Of a DNA stretch of 64,000 bases, positions 15,026 through 26,917 are shown in pieces. The notes below the pieces were generated by a model, which saw only the letters and a program-made list of their open reading frames with translations, was not told the origin of the DNA and searched no databases. The stretch is from Denitratisoma sp. DHT3. GTDB taxonomy: Bacteria; Pseudomonadota; Gammaproteobacteria; Burkholderiales; Rhodocyclaceae. Location of the stretch: positions 1,102,047-1,166,046 of the forward strand of contig NZ_CP020914.1 of NCBI RefSeq assembly GCF_007833355.1, given 5' to 3'. The first letter of the stretch is position 1; each line of letters begins with the position of its first letter. The position numbers were made by a program, and so were the translations under genes.

Positions 15026-15919
15026 CTAGGCGTGTTTGGGCGCGGCGCTCCAATGCAGCTTTTCGCGCAGCATGGCGAAGTAGCTGTACGTCGGAGGATG
15101 CAGCAGGCTCACGCAATGCGTGGAGCGGCCAATGCGCACGCAATCCCCGGCGAGGGCATCGAACCGGGCCTGCCCGTCGAAATGCACCCTGGCCTCGTGG
15201 GGCGGCACCAGCACCAGTTCCACCACGCTGCGGTCCGGAATGGTGATGGGGCGATAGGACAAGGCGTGGGGACACAGCGGCACCACCGCGATGCCCGCCA
15301 CCGCCGGATGCAGGATCGGGCCGTTGGCGGAAAGGGCATAGGCGGTGGAACCGGTGGGCGTGGCGACGATCATGCCGTCGGCGCGCAGGACGTAGAGAAA
15401 CTCTCCATCCACCTTCACTTCCAGTTCGATCATGCGGCCGATGTCGCCCTTGTTGACCACCACGTCGTTGAGAGCCAGGGCGTTGCACTGGGAAACGCCG
15501 TCGCGCACCACCGCCACGTCGAGCAGAAAGCGCCGCTCCACGGCGAATTTCCCGGCCAGCAACTGCCCGATGCCGACCCGCAGGTCCTGGCGCGCCAGAT
15601 CGGTCATGAAACCCAGGCGCCCCTGATTGACCCCCACCAGGGGCACGTCGTATTCCGCCAGGCGGCGGGCGGCGTTGAGCATGGTGCCGTCGCCGCCGAT
15701 CACCACGGCGACGTCGGCCCGCATTCCCATCGTTTCATAATCCACCACCGCATAACCGTGGGAATCCACGGCCATCGCGGTGCCATCCTCGATCAGCACC
15801 TCGACGCCGGCATCCCTCAGGCCATCGGCCAGATCCTGTACCGATCCGGCGACCTCGGGGCTGCGGTATTTGCCGATCAGGGCGACGGTACGGACCGGTT
15901 TGGTAAAAAACTCGCTCAT
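15026..15919 (-). CDS. nadK: NAD kinase
   Basis: NadK phosphorylates NAD to NADP. The 297-residue protein has the GGDGTML loop (about 73-79), [10 protein letters not shown] (about 98-107) and the Gly-rich [17 protein letters not shown] segment (about 190-206), the three diagnostic NAD kinase motifs. It is transcribed with recN and divergent from hrcA across 44 bases. The gene order hrcA / nadK-recN is common in Beta- and Gammaproteobacteria. Confidence 0.96.
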   Translation of the reverse strand: MSEFFTKPVRTVALIGKYRSPEVAGSVQDLADGLRDAGVEVLIEDGTAMAVDSHGYAVVDYETMGMRADVAVVIGGDGTMLNAARRLAEYDVPLVGVNQGRLGFMTDLARQDLRVGIGQLLAGKFAVERRFLLDVAVVRDGVSQCNALALNDVVVNKGDIGRMIELEVKVDGEFLYVLRADGMIVATPTGSTAYALSANGPILHPAVAGIAVVPLCPHALSYRPITIPDRSVVELVLVPPHEARVHFDGQARFDALAGDCVRIGRSTHCVSLLHPPTYSYFAMLREKLHWSAAPKHA

Positions 15920-15926
15920 GTAGCCG

Positions 15927-15956
15927 ATTTAACCATATTTTCCCGGGCCCCCATTT
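15927..15956 (+). promoter_or_regulatory. Possible sigma-32-like promoter for hrcA
   Basis: CCCCATTT (15949-15956) matches the sigma-32 -10 element exactly. The upstream ATTTAA (15927-15932, spacer 16) is a poor -35. Transcription would begin almost at the hrcA start codon, favouring the ATG at 15973 or a nearly leaderless mRNA. The call is tentative. Confidence 0.35.
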
Positions 15957-15963
15957 CGCTAGA

Positions 15964-16995
15964 ATGGGAGCCATGCTCGATGCCCGCGCCAAAACCCTGC
16001 TGAAAACCCTGGTCGAACGCTATATCGCGGAAGGCCAGCCGATCGGTTCGCGCGCACTGTCCAAGTATTCCGGTCTGGAGCTGTCTCCGGCCACCATCCG
16101 CAACGTGATGTCGGACCTGGAAGAACTGGGGCTGATCGCCAGTCCCCACACTTCCGCCGGCCGCGTTCCGACCGCGCTGGGCTATCGCCTGTTCGTCGAC
16201 ACCCTGCTCACGGTGCAGCCCCTGGCCCGGCAGGAGCTGTCCGAATTGCAGGGCGCGATCCAGCCCAGCCAGCCGCAGCGGGTCATCAGCCAGGCTTCCC
16301 AGCTGCTGTCCAACCTGACCCACTTCGCCGGCGTGGTGGTGGCCCCGCGCCGGCAGCAGCCCCACATCCGCCAGATCGAGTTCCTCAAGCTGTCGGAGAC
16401 CCGGATCCTCCTGATCATCGTCACCGCCAACGGCGAGGTGCAGAACCGCATCCTGTTCACCCAGCGCAATTACACGCCGGAAGAACTGGTGGAGGCCGCC
16501 AACTACCTGAACCAGAATTGCATCGGCCTCGACTTCGATCAGATCCGCACCCGGCTGCGCGAGGAATTGCGGGTGCTGCGCAGCGACATGACCGAATTGA
16601 TGAGCGCCGCGCTGGACGCCAGCACCGAGGTGGCGGCCGACACCTCGGCCCCGCAGTATGTGATCTCGGGCGAACGCAACCTGCTGGACGTGGAGGATTT
16701 CTCCTCCAACATGGCCCGCCTGCGCCAGCTCTTCGATCTGCTGGAGCAGCGGACCTCCCTGTTCCAGTTGCTCGAGCTCTCCAACCGCGCCGAGGGCGTG
16801 CAGGTCTTCATCGGCGGCGAGTCGGGACTGGCGCCCCTGGACGAGTGCAGCGTGGTGGCGGCACCCTACGAAGTGGAAGGCCAGGTGGTGGGCACCATCG
16901 GCGTCATCGGCCCGACCCGGATGGCCTACGAACGGGTGATTCCGATCGTGGACATCACCGCCAGGCTGCTTTCCTCCGCCCTATCTGCGCCCTAA
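15964..16995 (+). CDS. hrcA: Heat-inducible transcription repressor HrcA
   Basis: HrcA represses chaperone genes by binding CIRCE elements and is refolded by GroEL. The 343-residue product (340 from the second ATG at 15973, [10 protein letters not shown], which is the canonical start) has an N-terminal winged helix with [18 protein letters not shown] and a C-terminal GAF-like/dimerisation region. GGGAG just upstream could serve as ribosome site for the second ATG. No CIRCE element was seen before grpE, dnaK or hrcA itself, so its target (probably groESL) lies outside the window. Confidence 0.95.
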   Translation: MGAMLDARAKTLLKTLVERYIAEGQPIGSRALSKYSGLELSPATIRNVMSDLEELGLIASPHTSAGRVPTALGYRLFVDTLLTVQPLARQELSELQGAIQPSQPQRVISQASQLLSNLTHFAGVVVAPRRQQPHIRQIEFLKLSETRILLIIVTANGEVQNRILFTQRNYTPEELVEAANYLNQNCIGLDFDQIRTRLREELRVLRSDMTELMSAALDASTEVAADTSAPQYVISGERNLLDVEDFSSNMARLRQLFDLLEQRTSLFQLLELSNRAEGVQVFIGGESGLAPLDECSVVAAPYEVEGQVVGTIGVIGPTRMAYERVIPIVDITARLLSSALSAP

Positions 16996-17063
16996 CGCCC
17001 ATGGTGCAGACCCCACCCACGGAGGATGAAACGGGCGCCGGCATAAAGGCCCGCCCCCTCCCA

Positions 17064-17086
17064 ACCTCCCCCTCTCCGGGGGAGGT
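17064..17086. repeat. ACCTCCCCC/GGGGGAGGT intergenic hairpin element
   Basis: A perfect 9-bp stem with a 5-base loop lies between hrcA and hemH. It is followed at 17097-17111 by GCTCGCTGCGCTCGG-ATGT, a motif that recurs after a similar C-run/G-run at 33135-33195. It may terminate hrcA transcription although no U-run follows. It is one copy of a dispersed intergenic element. Confidence 0.5.
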
Positions 17087-17162
17087 GATTACGTTTGCTC
17101 GCTGCGCTCGGATGTCTGACTTACCGTTCCAATTTGCTGTTTCACGCTAAAACACACCATCG

Positions 17163-18251
17163 ATGCCCCGCTTCCTTCCCGAACCGCCCCACCGGCACGG
17201 CGGCCCGGCCCGCACCGCGGTGTTGCTGGTCAACCTGGGTACCCCCGAGGCGCCGACCGCGCCGGCGCTGCGGCGCTACCTCAAGGAGTTCCTGGCGGAC
17301 CCGCGCGTGGTGGAGATCCCGCGCTGGGCCTGGTGGCCCATTCTCCACGGCATCATCCTCAACACCCGTCCGTCCGGGTCGGCGCGGAAATACGCCCAGA
17401 TCTGGCTCAAGGAAGGGTCGCCGCTCCAGGTCCATACCGAACGGCAGGCCAAACTGTTGCAGGGTCTGCTCGGCCAGCAGGGCCACGCCGGACTGAAGGT
17501 GGCCTGGGCCATGCGCTACGGCCAGCCGTCCGTTCCGGCGGCCCTGAGCCGCCTCAAGGCCGAGGGCGCTCGGCGCATCCTGATCGTCCCGCTCTACCCC
17601 CAGTACGCCGCTTCCACCACCGCCAGCGTGATGGACTGTGCGGCGCAATGGATGCAAGCCAGCCGCAATCTGCCGGAACTGCGCTGGGTACGCCATTTCC
17701 ACGACCACCCGGGCTACATCGCCGCCCTGGCCGGCGCAGTACGGGAACACTGGCAAGGCAACGGACGCGCGGAGAAACTGGTCATCAGCTTCCACGGCAC
17801 GCCCCGGCGCAGCCTGGACCTGGGCGACCCTTATCACTGCGAATGCCAGAAGACCGGCCGTCTGCTGGCCCAGGCGCTGGGACTGAACGCCGAGCAATAC
17901 GCCGTCACGTTCCAGTCGCGCTTCGGCCGCGCCCGCTGGCTGCAGCCCTACACTCAGCCGACGCTGGAGCGCCTGGCCCGGGAAGGCGTAAAGCGGGTGG
18001 ATGTGATCTGTCCCGGCTTCGTCGCGGACTGCCTGGAAACCCTCGAAGAAGTCGCCATGGAATGCAAAGCCGCCTTTCTGGCGGCCGGCGGCCGGGATTT
18101 CCACTACATCCCCTGCCTCAACGAGCGTCCCGACTGGATCGCCGCCCTTTCCAGCCTGGTCCGCCAGCACCTGGGACACTGGCAGGACCTGCCCGAGCAG
18201 GAGGACGGCGCCACCCACGCCCTCGCCCAGGCGTTGGGCGCCCAGGACTAA
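17163..18251 (+). CDS. hemH: Ferrochelatase
   Basis: HemH inserts Fe2+ into protoporphyrin IX, the last step of haem synthesis, at the membrane surface. The 362-residue sequence has the N-terminal [14 protein letters not shown] block, the catalytic His in [10 protein letters not shown] (about 216-225), and the metal-site Glu in CLETLEEV near 285-292. It stands alone on the plus strand after hrcA and an intergenic hairpin. It is complete. Confidence 0.96.
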   Translation: MPRFLPEPPHRHGGPARTAVLLVNLGTPEAPTAPALRRYLKEFLADPRVVEIPRWAWWPILHGIILNTRPSGSARKYAQIWLKEGSPLQVHTERQAKLLQGLLGQQGHAGLKVAWAMRYGQPSVPAALSRLKAEGARRILIVPLYPQYAASTTASVMDCAAQWMQASRNLPELRWVRHFHDHPGYIAALAGAVREHWQGNGRAEKLVISFHGTPRRSLDLGDPYHCECQKTGRLLAQALGLNAEQYAVTFQSRFGRARWLQPYTQPTLERLAREGVKRVDVICPGFVADCLETLEEVAMECKAAFLAAGGRDFHYIPCLNERPDWIAALSSLVRQHLGHWQDLPEQEDGATHALAQALGAQD

Positions 18252-18424
18252 GAGCCCGGAGCCAACAGGCGAAGCCTTTTAAGAATTCCGATTCAGACCT
18301 TTCCGTAAGGTGCTGATTAAAAGAAATTAGCCTAAACAAGGCGCAAGATCACTGCGAATTAGCCCCTCAAGCTTGGCCGCTGCAGGTCGTTGACCCTACA
18401 AAGTCCTTCCGTGAGGGTATTCCC

Positions 18425-19462
18425 ATGAAAATCGCCAGCGGGACAGTATCCCTGTCCGCCCAACACCATTACCAACGGACCGAATCGGTCCGCACATCCC
18501 TGGAAATCACCTCCGGCGCTTCACGGCCGGTTGCCGATGCGAGCGGGAGCCGAGCCCATATTTCCAGCAATGGCCGCGTCATGGCGACCCAGACCGCGGA
18601 AACCCAGGAGACCCGGAATGACCAGACGGACAGCGACCCCACGCTCAGCCTGATCAGGCTGATGGTCGAATTCATCACCGGCAAGCCGGTCCGCATCTTC
18701 TCCATGGCGGAGCCGGCCGCCGATGCCGGAAGCCAGGCGGCAACGGCCGACCAGTCGACACAGGCCTCCGCGGCGCCGTTCCCCACCGCGACCGGCCCGG
18801 GACTGGCCTTCGAACACCATGTCCGCAGGGAGGAAACGGAACAGCTCGATCTGAGCACCGAAGGCGTCATCAATACCGCAGATGGCCGCTCCATCAGTTT
18901 TCGGCTGGACCTGACCATGAGCCGCCATTACGCCGAGCAACTGGACATCAGCCTGCGTACCGGCAGTGCCCGCCGCACCGACCCCCTGGTCCTGAATTTT
19001 TCCGGTACGGGTGCCCAGCTCAGCAACCAGCGCGTGCGGTTCGATCTCAACGGCGATGGCCAACAGGAGAACGTCGCCCTGTTGGCGGAAGGAAACGCCT
19101 ATCTGGCATTGGACCGGAACAACAATGGCCAGATCGACAACGGCCTGGAACTGTTCGGCCCCGCCAGCAACTCCGGCTTTGCCGAACTGGCCCGCTACGA
19201 TGACGATGGCAATGGCTGGATCGACGAAAATGATGCGGTCTTCAAGCAGCTCAGTCTCTGGACGCCCGATCGCAACGGCGGCGGCACGCTGGAATCCCTG
19301 GCGCAAAAGGGCGTCGGGGCGCTCTACCTGGGGCAGACGCGGAGCCCCTTCGAGTTGCGCGGCGCAGGCAATCAGGACCTGGGCGCCGTGACAGCCAGCG
19401 GCCTCTATCTCAGCGAAACCGGCAAGGCGGGGTTCATGCAGGAAATCGACCTGACCGTGTGA
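18425..19462 (+). CDS. Unknown protein with EF-hand-like Asp/Asn loops
   Basis: 345 residues with no signal peptide. The N-terminus (MKIASGTVSLSAQHHYQRTE) looks like that of a recurring proteobacterial family of unknown function. The first ~150 residues are low-complexity and polar. The C-terminal half contains four calcium-loop-like segments: DLNGDGQQ, DRNNNGQIDN, DDDGNGWIDEND and DRNGGG. They are spaced like a dockerin/EF-hand or FG-GAP array and followed by LFGPASNSGFAEL. A GAGGG seven bases upstream supports the ATG. It is monocistronic, with a strong terminator hairpin behind it. A Ca-binding cytoplasmic or non-classically secreted protein is a guess from the loops. Confidence 0.75.
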   Translation: MKIASGTVSLSAQHHYQRTESVRTSLEITSGASRPVADASGSRAHISSNGRVMATQTAETQETRNDQTDSDPTLSLIRLMVEFITGKPVRIFSMAEPAADAGSQAATADQSTQASAAPFPTATGPGLAFEHHVRREETEQLDLSTEGVINTADGRSISFRLDLTMSRHYAEQLDISLRTGSARRTDPLVLNFSGTGAQLSNQRVRFDLNGDGQQENVALLAEGNAYLALDRNNNGQIDNGLELFGPASNSGFAELARYDDDGNGWIDENDAVFKQLSLWTPDRNGGGTLESLAQKGVGALYLGQTRSPFELRGAGNQDLGAVTASGLYLSETGKAGFMQEIDLTV

Positions 19463-19480
19463 GGCGCCACGCCGCCAAAG

Positions 19481-19520
19481 CGGAGGCGGATGCAATCTTT
19501 GAAAGATTTCCACGCCTCCG
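19481..19520. repeat. Nested palindrome downstream of the 18425 gene
   Basis: An outer CGGAGGCG / CGCCTCCG pair (8 bp) encloses an inner AATCTTT-G-AAAGATT palindrome. Both arms are perfect. It lies 18 bases past the stop and just before a second hairpin at 19527-19549. Confidence 0.5.
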
Positions 19521-19526
19521 GCGCGC

Positions 19527-19549
19527 AACGGACCCAGCATGGGTCCGTT
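19527..19549 (+). terminator. Terminator hairpin before grpE
   Basis: A perfect 9-bp stem AACGGACCC / GGGTCCGTT with loop AGCAT is followed by GTCGTTT. It likely ends the transcript of the upstream gene, so grpE depends on its own promoter 39 bases further on. Confidence 0.65.
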
Positions 19550-19587
19550 GTCGTTTCCGGCAGCCTCAAAAGAATTGCCACCAACCC

Positions 19588-19615
19588 CTTGAATTCGGAT
19601 TCACCACCCCCAGTT
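19588..19615 (+). promoter_or_regulatory. Sigma-32-type heat-shock promoter of grpE
   Basis: CTTGAA (19588-19593) and CCCCAGTT (about 19608-19615) with a spacer of about 14 bases fit the sigma-32 pattern CTTGAAA...CCCCATNT well. The start site would fall at about 19622, on top of the first grpE ATG, which argues for the second ATG (19653) as the true start. Confidence 0.6.
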
Positions 19616-19652
19616 AGCTTCGATGTCTGAATCGTCAATCTCGTTGAACATC

Positions 19653-20186
19653 ATGTCCGATACTCCCGACTCCCCCTCGCCCCTGCCCGAAGAACCATCC
19701 GCGGAAGGCCTGCAGCCCGATACGACGCCCAGCCTGGAAGACATGCTCAAGGCGGCTGAACTGAAGGCGGCGGAACATCACGACGCCTGGCTGCGCGCCA
19801 AGGCGGAAACCGAGAACATGCGGCGGCGCGCCCAGGAGGACGTCGCCAAGGCCAGCAAGTTTGCGGCGGAAAAATTCGCCGGAGAGCTGCTGGCGGTGAA
19901 GGACAGCCTGGAAGCGGCCCTGGCCAACGAAAACCAGAGCGTCGAATCGCTGCGCTCAGGCGTCGAATTGACCTTGCGCCAACTGGCAGCGGCTTTCGAG
20001 AAATCCAACCTGGCGGAAATCAACCCGCTGGAGCAGAAGTTCGATCCGCACAAGCACCAGGCCATCAGCCAGGTCGAGGCCGAAGGCGAGCCCAATCGGG
20101 TCATCAACGTGCTGCAAAAAGGCTACCAACTCCACGAGCGGGTGATTCGTCCCGCCCTGGTGGTGGTTTCCAAGGCCATGGGTTGA
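19653..20186 (+). CDS. grpE: Nucleotide exchange factor GrpE
   Basis: GrpE releases ADP from DnaK. From the ATG at 19653 the protein has 177 residues. An in-frame ATG at 19623 would add ten residues but coincides with the predicted transcription start. It has an acidic, Pro-rich N-terminus, a long helix with [20 protein letters not shown], and a C-terminal beta domain ending [12 protein letters not shown], as expected. It is the first gene of grpE-dnaK-dnaJ. Confidence 0.95.
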   Translation: MSDTPDSPSPLPEEPSAEGLQPDTTPSLEDMLKAAELKAAEHHDAWLRAKAETENMRRRAQEDVAKASKFAAEKFAGELLAVKDSLEAALANENQSVESLRSGVELTLRQLAAAFEKSNLAEINPLEQKFDPHKHQAISQVEAEGEPNRVINVLQKGYQLHERVIRPALVVVSKAMG

Positions 20187-20208
20187 AATCCGGCCCCCCA
20201 CCCCTATT
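20183..20208 (+). promoter_or_regulatory. Sigma-32-type promoter of dnaK
   Basis: TTGAAA (20183-20188) overlaps the end of grpE and CCCCTATT (20201-20208) follows after 12 bases. This is a good heat-shock promoter match, giving a leader of about 90 bases before dnaK. Confidence 0.55.
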
Positions 20209-20303
20209 TACGAAACAGTCAATCGTCACAACAGGATGCAGGGCACCCGGCAGGCGTCGCCTGTCTTCCGCGCTCCTCATTTAAAGCTTGAAAGGAATCT
20301 GAA

Positions 20304-22238
<1,935 letters not shown>

Positions 22239-22264
22239 GGCGGGCCTTCCGTGCCGCTTTGACT

Positions 22265-22306
22265 GGCCGAGTCGCAGCGGGCGCCCTGCGCCCACTCGAC
22301 TCGGCC
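22265..22306 (+). terminator. Large hairpin between dnaK and dnaJ
   Basis: GGCCGAGTCG (22265-22274) pairs perfectly with CGACTCGGCC (22297-22306), and an inner GGGCGC/GCGCCC pair lies between them. TTTG follows. The very stable stem could be a partial terminator that lowers dnaJ expression relative to dnaK, or an mRNA-stabilising end for dnaK. Confidence 0.6.
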
Positions 22307-22335
22307 TTTGCACTCCAACGCAGAACTGAACAACC

Positions 22336-23463
<1,128 letters not shown>

Positions 23464-23515
23464 AAAGAACGCCGATGCGCTTGGGATTGCTCCGTGGCGG
23501 TACCGGGAACCGGAA

Positions 23516-24289
23516 TTATGCCGGCCGGGTCGGTGCCGTGTCCTCGGTCGCGCCGGCGATCCGCTCCAGCGCGGCGATGTCGGCCTGGTAATAGCGGCGC
23601 GCCAAGCCGACAGCGCGCTTGATCAGCACGCCCTGGCGGGTGAAGTCGGAAAGAATCCGGCTCGCGGTCTCGATCGAGATGCCCAGCATCGCACCGATGT
23701 CCTCCAGGCCGAAACGGTGGATGCGGTCGGTATTGCCGTCGCGCAATTGCAGCAGCAGCCGGGCCATGCGCTCCTTGGCCACGGCGCTGCCGCCGGCCAG
23801 TTCGGAGAGCCAGGTCTCCGCCTCGCGCAGCGCCTGCTGCGACATTCCCAGCAAGCGGCGTTGCAGTGCCGGATTCTGCTCCACCATGCGGCGAAAGTTT
23901 TCCACCGGGATGCGGCATACCGCCACCTCGCTCACCGCCACCGCCGTATTCTCAAAGACCGGGGAGAACACCGACTCCATGCCCGCCACGTCCCAGCGCT
24001 TGACGATGCGCACGATGCGGGGGGTGCCGGTGCTGGAGAACTTGATCAACTTGACGGTCCCGGAGCGGATGCAATAAATCCCGTCGGCCGGCGTCCCCGC
24101 CTGGAACAGCGCGCCTCCGGGCGGCACGATGAAATCGTCGATCCAGGTATGGAAATCGGCCAGTTGTTCCACCGTCACGTCGGAACAGACCATGACGCCC
24201 CGCAGGTCGCAGGACTGGCAATCGCTGCGCCCCTTGCGCTGCGGGGTGACCGCCTGCTTGATGATGACTTTCTCGCGGGGCGTGATCAT
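23516..24289 (-). CDS. Crp/Fnr-family regulator with FNR-type cysteines
   Basis: 257 residues: an N-terminal Cys cluster C24-x2-C27-x7-C35, a cyclic-nucleotide-binding-like beta roll (about 45-150) with another Cys near 134, a dimer helix, and an HTH (about 195-225) whose recognition helix reads SIETASRIL. The E-x2-S-R triad is the FNR type, expected to read TTGAT-N4-ATCAA. The C-x2-C-x7-C spacing is that of FnrN-type oxygen sensors rather than E. coli FNR (x2, x5). With the central Cys it is likely to hold an oxygen-labile 4Fe-4S cluster; that part is inferred from known FNR proteins. It lies 12 bases behind cysS. Confidence 0.85.
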   Translation of the reverse strand: MITPREKVIIKQAVTPQRKGRSDCQSCDLRGVMVCSDVTVEQLADFHTWIDDFIVPPGGALFQAGTPADGIYCIRSGTVKLIKFSSTGTPRIVRIVKRWDVAGMESVFSPVFENTAVAVSEVAVCRIPVENFRRMVEQNPALQRRLLGMSQQALREAETWLSELAGGSAVAKERMARLLLQLRDGNTDRIHRFGLEDIGAMLGISIETASRILSDFTRQGVLIKRAVGLARRYYQADIAALERIAGATEDTAPTRPA

Positions 24290-24301
24290 GTCGCTTCCCC
24301 T

Positions 24302-25678
24302 TCAGGACCGGCGCCAGACCGTCCCCCCGGGGGAGTCCTCCAGGACGACGCCGGCCGCCTTCAGTTCGTCGCGGATGCGGTCCGACAAGGCGAAGTCCCG
24401 CGCCTGCTTGGCCGCCGCGCGGTCAGCGATGCGCTGTTCGATCTGTTCGTTGGACAAGCCGTCATGGGCCGGCGTCGCCTGCAGAAATTCCACCGCATCC
24501 CGCTGCAACAGCCCCAGCACCGCGCCCAGGCCCTTCAGTTGGCGCGCGAATGCCGGGTCGCCGCTTCGATTCGACTCGGCCGCCAGGTCGAACAACACCG
24601 CGACCGCCTCGGGCGTGCCGAAATCATCGTCCATCGCCTCGCGGAAACGGCGAGCGTGAACCTCGTCCCAATCCACCGCGGCCGGACCGTCATGGCCTCT
24701 CAGCGCGGTATAGAGGCGCGTCAGGGCGCTGCGAGCATCGTCCAGATGGACGTCGGAGTAATTCAAGGGGCTGCGGTAGTGGGCGCGCAGGACGAAAAAC
24801 CGCACCACCTCGGCATCGTACCGCTTCAACACGTCGCGGATGGTGAAAAAGTTGCCCAGCGACTTGGACATCTTCTCGTCGTCGACGCGCACGAAGCCGT
24901 TGTGCATCCAGTAGTTCACGAAGGTATGGCCATGCGCCCCTTCCGACTGGGCGATCTCGTTCTCATGGTGCGGAAACTGGAGATCCTGGCCGCCGCCGTG
25001 AATGTCGAAATGCGATCCCAGAAGGTCGGAACTCATCGCCGAGCATTCGATGTGCCAGCCGGGACGCCCCTCCCCCCAGGGCGAGACCCACTTGGCCTCG
25101 GCCGGCTCCCCGGCTTTGGCATGTTTCCAGAGCACGAAGTCGAGCGGGTCGCGCTTGCAGTCGGCCACTTCGACGCGTTCGCCGGCCCGCAGGTCGTCCA
25201 GGGACTTGCCCGAGAGCTTGCCGTAGCCGTCGAACCCGCGCACGTGATAGCAGACGTCGTCATTCTCGGAACGGTAGGCCAGGCCGTTCTGTTCCAGTCG
25301 GCCGATCATCCGCAGCATCTGCGGCACGTATTCCGTGGCGCGGGGCTCATGATCGGGCCGCAACACGCCGAGGGCGGCCGCATCCTCGTTCATGCAGGCG
25401 ATGAAGCGATCGGTCAGGGTCCGGATGCTCTCGCCGTTCTCGCCCGCCCGCCGGATGATCTTGTCATCGATGTCGGTGATGTTGCGGACGTAGGTCACCT
25501 GATAGCCGCTGGCGCGCAGCCAGCGCGCCACCATGTCGAACACGACCATTACCCGCGCATGGCCCAGGTGGCAGTAATCGTAGACCGTCATGCCGCACAC
25601 GTACATGCGGACCTTGCCGGACTCGATGGGCACGAAATCCTGCTTATCGCGAGCAAGCGTGTTGTAAAGCTTCAACAT
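24302..25678 (-). CDS. cysS: Cysteinyl-tRNA synthetase
   Basis: CysS charges tRNA-Cys. The 458-residue class I synthetase has the HIGH-type motif CHLGHAR (about 36-42) with the zinc ligand Cys in YVCGMTVYD, and KMSKS in [12 protein letters not shown] (about 266-277). The C-terminal anticodon-binding part is normal. It is divergent from the TPR gene at 25817 and leads the regulator gene downstream on the same strand. Confidence 0.97.
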   Translation of the reverse strand: MLKLYNTLARDKQDFVPIESGKVRMYVCGMTVYDYCHLGHARVMVVFDMVARWLRASGYQVTYVRNITDIDDKIIRRAGENGESIRTLTDRFIACMNEDAAALGVLRPDHEPRATEYVPQMLRMIGRLEQNGLAYRSENDDVCYHVRGFDGYGKLSGKSLDDLRAGERVEVADCKRDPLDFVLWKHAKAGEPAEAKWVSPWGEGRPGWHIECSAMSSDLLGSHFDIHGGGQDLQFPHHENEIAQSEGAHGHTFVNYWMHNGFVRVDDEKMSKSLGNFFTIRDVLKRYDAEVVRFFVLRAHYRSPLNYSDVHLDDARSALTRLYTALRGHDGPAAVDWDEVHARRFREAMDDDFGTPEAVAVLFDLAAESNRSGDPAFARQLKGLGAVLGLLQRDAVEFLQATPAHDGLSNEQIEQRIADRAAAKQARDFALSDRIRDELKAAGVVLEDSPGGTVWRRS

Positions 25679-25743
25679 GAGAAAAACAGAGATAAACGCC
25701 GAACAAAGCCGTATTTCCCGGATTGGAAAACGACCCGCTTTGA

Positions 25744-25772
25744 TGGAATGAGTACTTGCTTCTTGTTAGAAT
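25744..25772 (+). promoter_or_regulatory. Possible sigma-70 promoter of the TPR/L,D-transpeptidase operon
   Basis: TGGAAT (25744-25749) and TAGAAT (25767-25772), 17 bases apart, lie 45 bases before the TPR gene start. The -10 is good and the -35 is weak. Confidence 0.35.
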
Positions 25773-25816
25773 CACGAGTCGATTCCACCCTCTCGCAGTA
25801 CGGCAAAAAGTATAAC

Positions 25817-26917
25817 ATGACCGCTCGCAGCCCCTTCTCGCCCATCTCGCTCGCCGCTGGCCTTTTTGCCCTTACGCTGCTCAGTCTTCCCGTCCGCGCG
25901 GACCCCCTGCAGGATGCGTCGAAACTGCTGAAGCAGAATCAACATGCCCAGGCGCTGGAGCAGGTGGACAAGTTCCTGGCCGCGAAGCCGAAGGATCCCC
26001 AGGGCCGCTTTCTGCGCGGGGTGATCCTCACCGAGATGGGGCGCAGCAATGATGCGATCGCCATCTTCTCGCGGCTGACCGAGGACTACCCGCAACTGCC
26101 GGAGCCCTACAACAACCTGGCCGTCATCTACGCCCAGCAGAAACAGTACGACAAGGCGAAGCAGGCCCTGGAAACCGCGATCCGGACCCACCCCTCCTAC
26201 GCCACGGCGCACGAGAACCTGGGCGACATCTACGCCCGGATGGCGAGCCAGGCCTACGACAAGGCCCTGCAGCTGGACTCGTCCAATTCGACGGCGCAGA
26301 CCAAGCTGGCGATGATCCGCGACCTGATGGGCGGAAGCATCAGGACCGGCGTGCCCCCGGCGGTCGCTGCGCCCCCGGCTCTGGCGGCGGCGCCCAAAAC
26401 ACCGGCGGCCCCCGCGGCGCCCGCCCCCAAAGCCGTCGAACCGGCCAAGGCGGTGGTGCCGCCCAAGCCGGTCGTGGTGGCGGCGGCCACGGCGCCGCAT
26501 CCCGGCCAGCCCGCTCCGGCGGCCCCTGCGCCTGCGCCGGCCAAGGCGGTTGAACCGAAGGCGAACGCCGGCGATCCCTCGGGCGAGGTCGGACGGCTCG
26601 TCAATGGCTGGGCCAAGGCCTGGTCGAAGAAGGACGTGAAGGCCTATCTGGCCGTCTACGCCAAAGACTTCGCGGTGCCGGGCGGCGCCACCCGCGCCGC
26701 GTGGGAGAAGGAGCGCAATCTGCGCATCAAGAAACCCGGCAACATCGAGGTCGCCGTCGACGACCTGAAGATCACCGCCAACGGCCCGGACCAGGCGGTC
26801 GCCAAGTTCCGCCAGCACTACAAGTCCGCCACGCTCAAGAGCTCCAGCAACAAGGTGCTGCATCTGGTCAAGCGGGATGGCAGGTGGCAGATCCAGCAAG
26901 AGCGCATAGGCAACTGA
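25817..26917 (+). CDS. Secreted TPR protein with NTF2-like C-terminal domain
   Basis: 366 residues: a Sec signal peptide (1-~28, cleavage near VRA-DP), three or four tetratricopeptide repeats (about 30-175), a 100-residue Pro/Ala-rich linker, and a C-terminal SnoaL/NTF2-like domain (about 255-366). The last resembles the C-terminal domain of the L,D-transpeptidase encoded next: W-x-W/DW, AxYAxDF/SxHYSxRF, then FRQHYKS/FEQDYKS and a W-x-I ending. The downstream start overlaps by one base (TGATG), so the two are coupled and probably act together on the cell wall. The earlier open reading frame in this phase is antisense to cysS and is not coding. Confidence 0.85.
   Translation: MTARSPFSPISLAAGLFALTLLSLPVRADPLQDASKLLKQNQHAQALEQVDKFLAAKPKDPQGRFLRGVILTEMGRSNDAIAIFSRLTEDYPQLPEPYNNLAVIYAQQKQYDKAKQALETAIRTHPSYATAHENLGDIYARMASQAYDKALQLDSSNSTAQTKLAMIRDLMGGSIRTGVPPAVAAPPALAAAPKTPAAPAAPAPKAVEPAKAVVPPKPVVVAAATAPHPGQPAPAAPAPAPAKAVEPKANAGDPSGEVGRLVNGWAKAWSKKDVKAYLAVYAKDFAVPGGATRAAWEKERNLRIKKPGNIEVAVDDLKITANGPDQAVAKFRQHYKSATLKSSSNKVLHLVKRDGRWQIQQERIGN

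Noticed and set aside
19550..20303. CIRCE element upstream of grpE or dnaK
   Set aside because: No TTAGCACTC-N9-GAGTGCTAA-like inverted repeat is present; sigma-32-like promoters are found instead.
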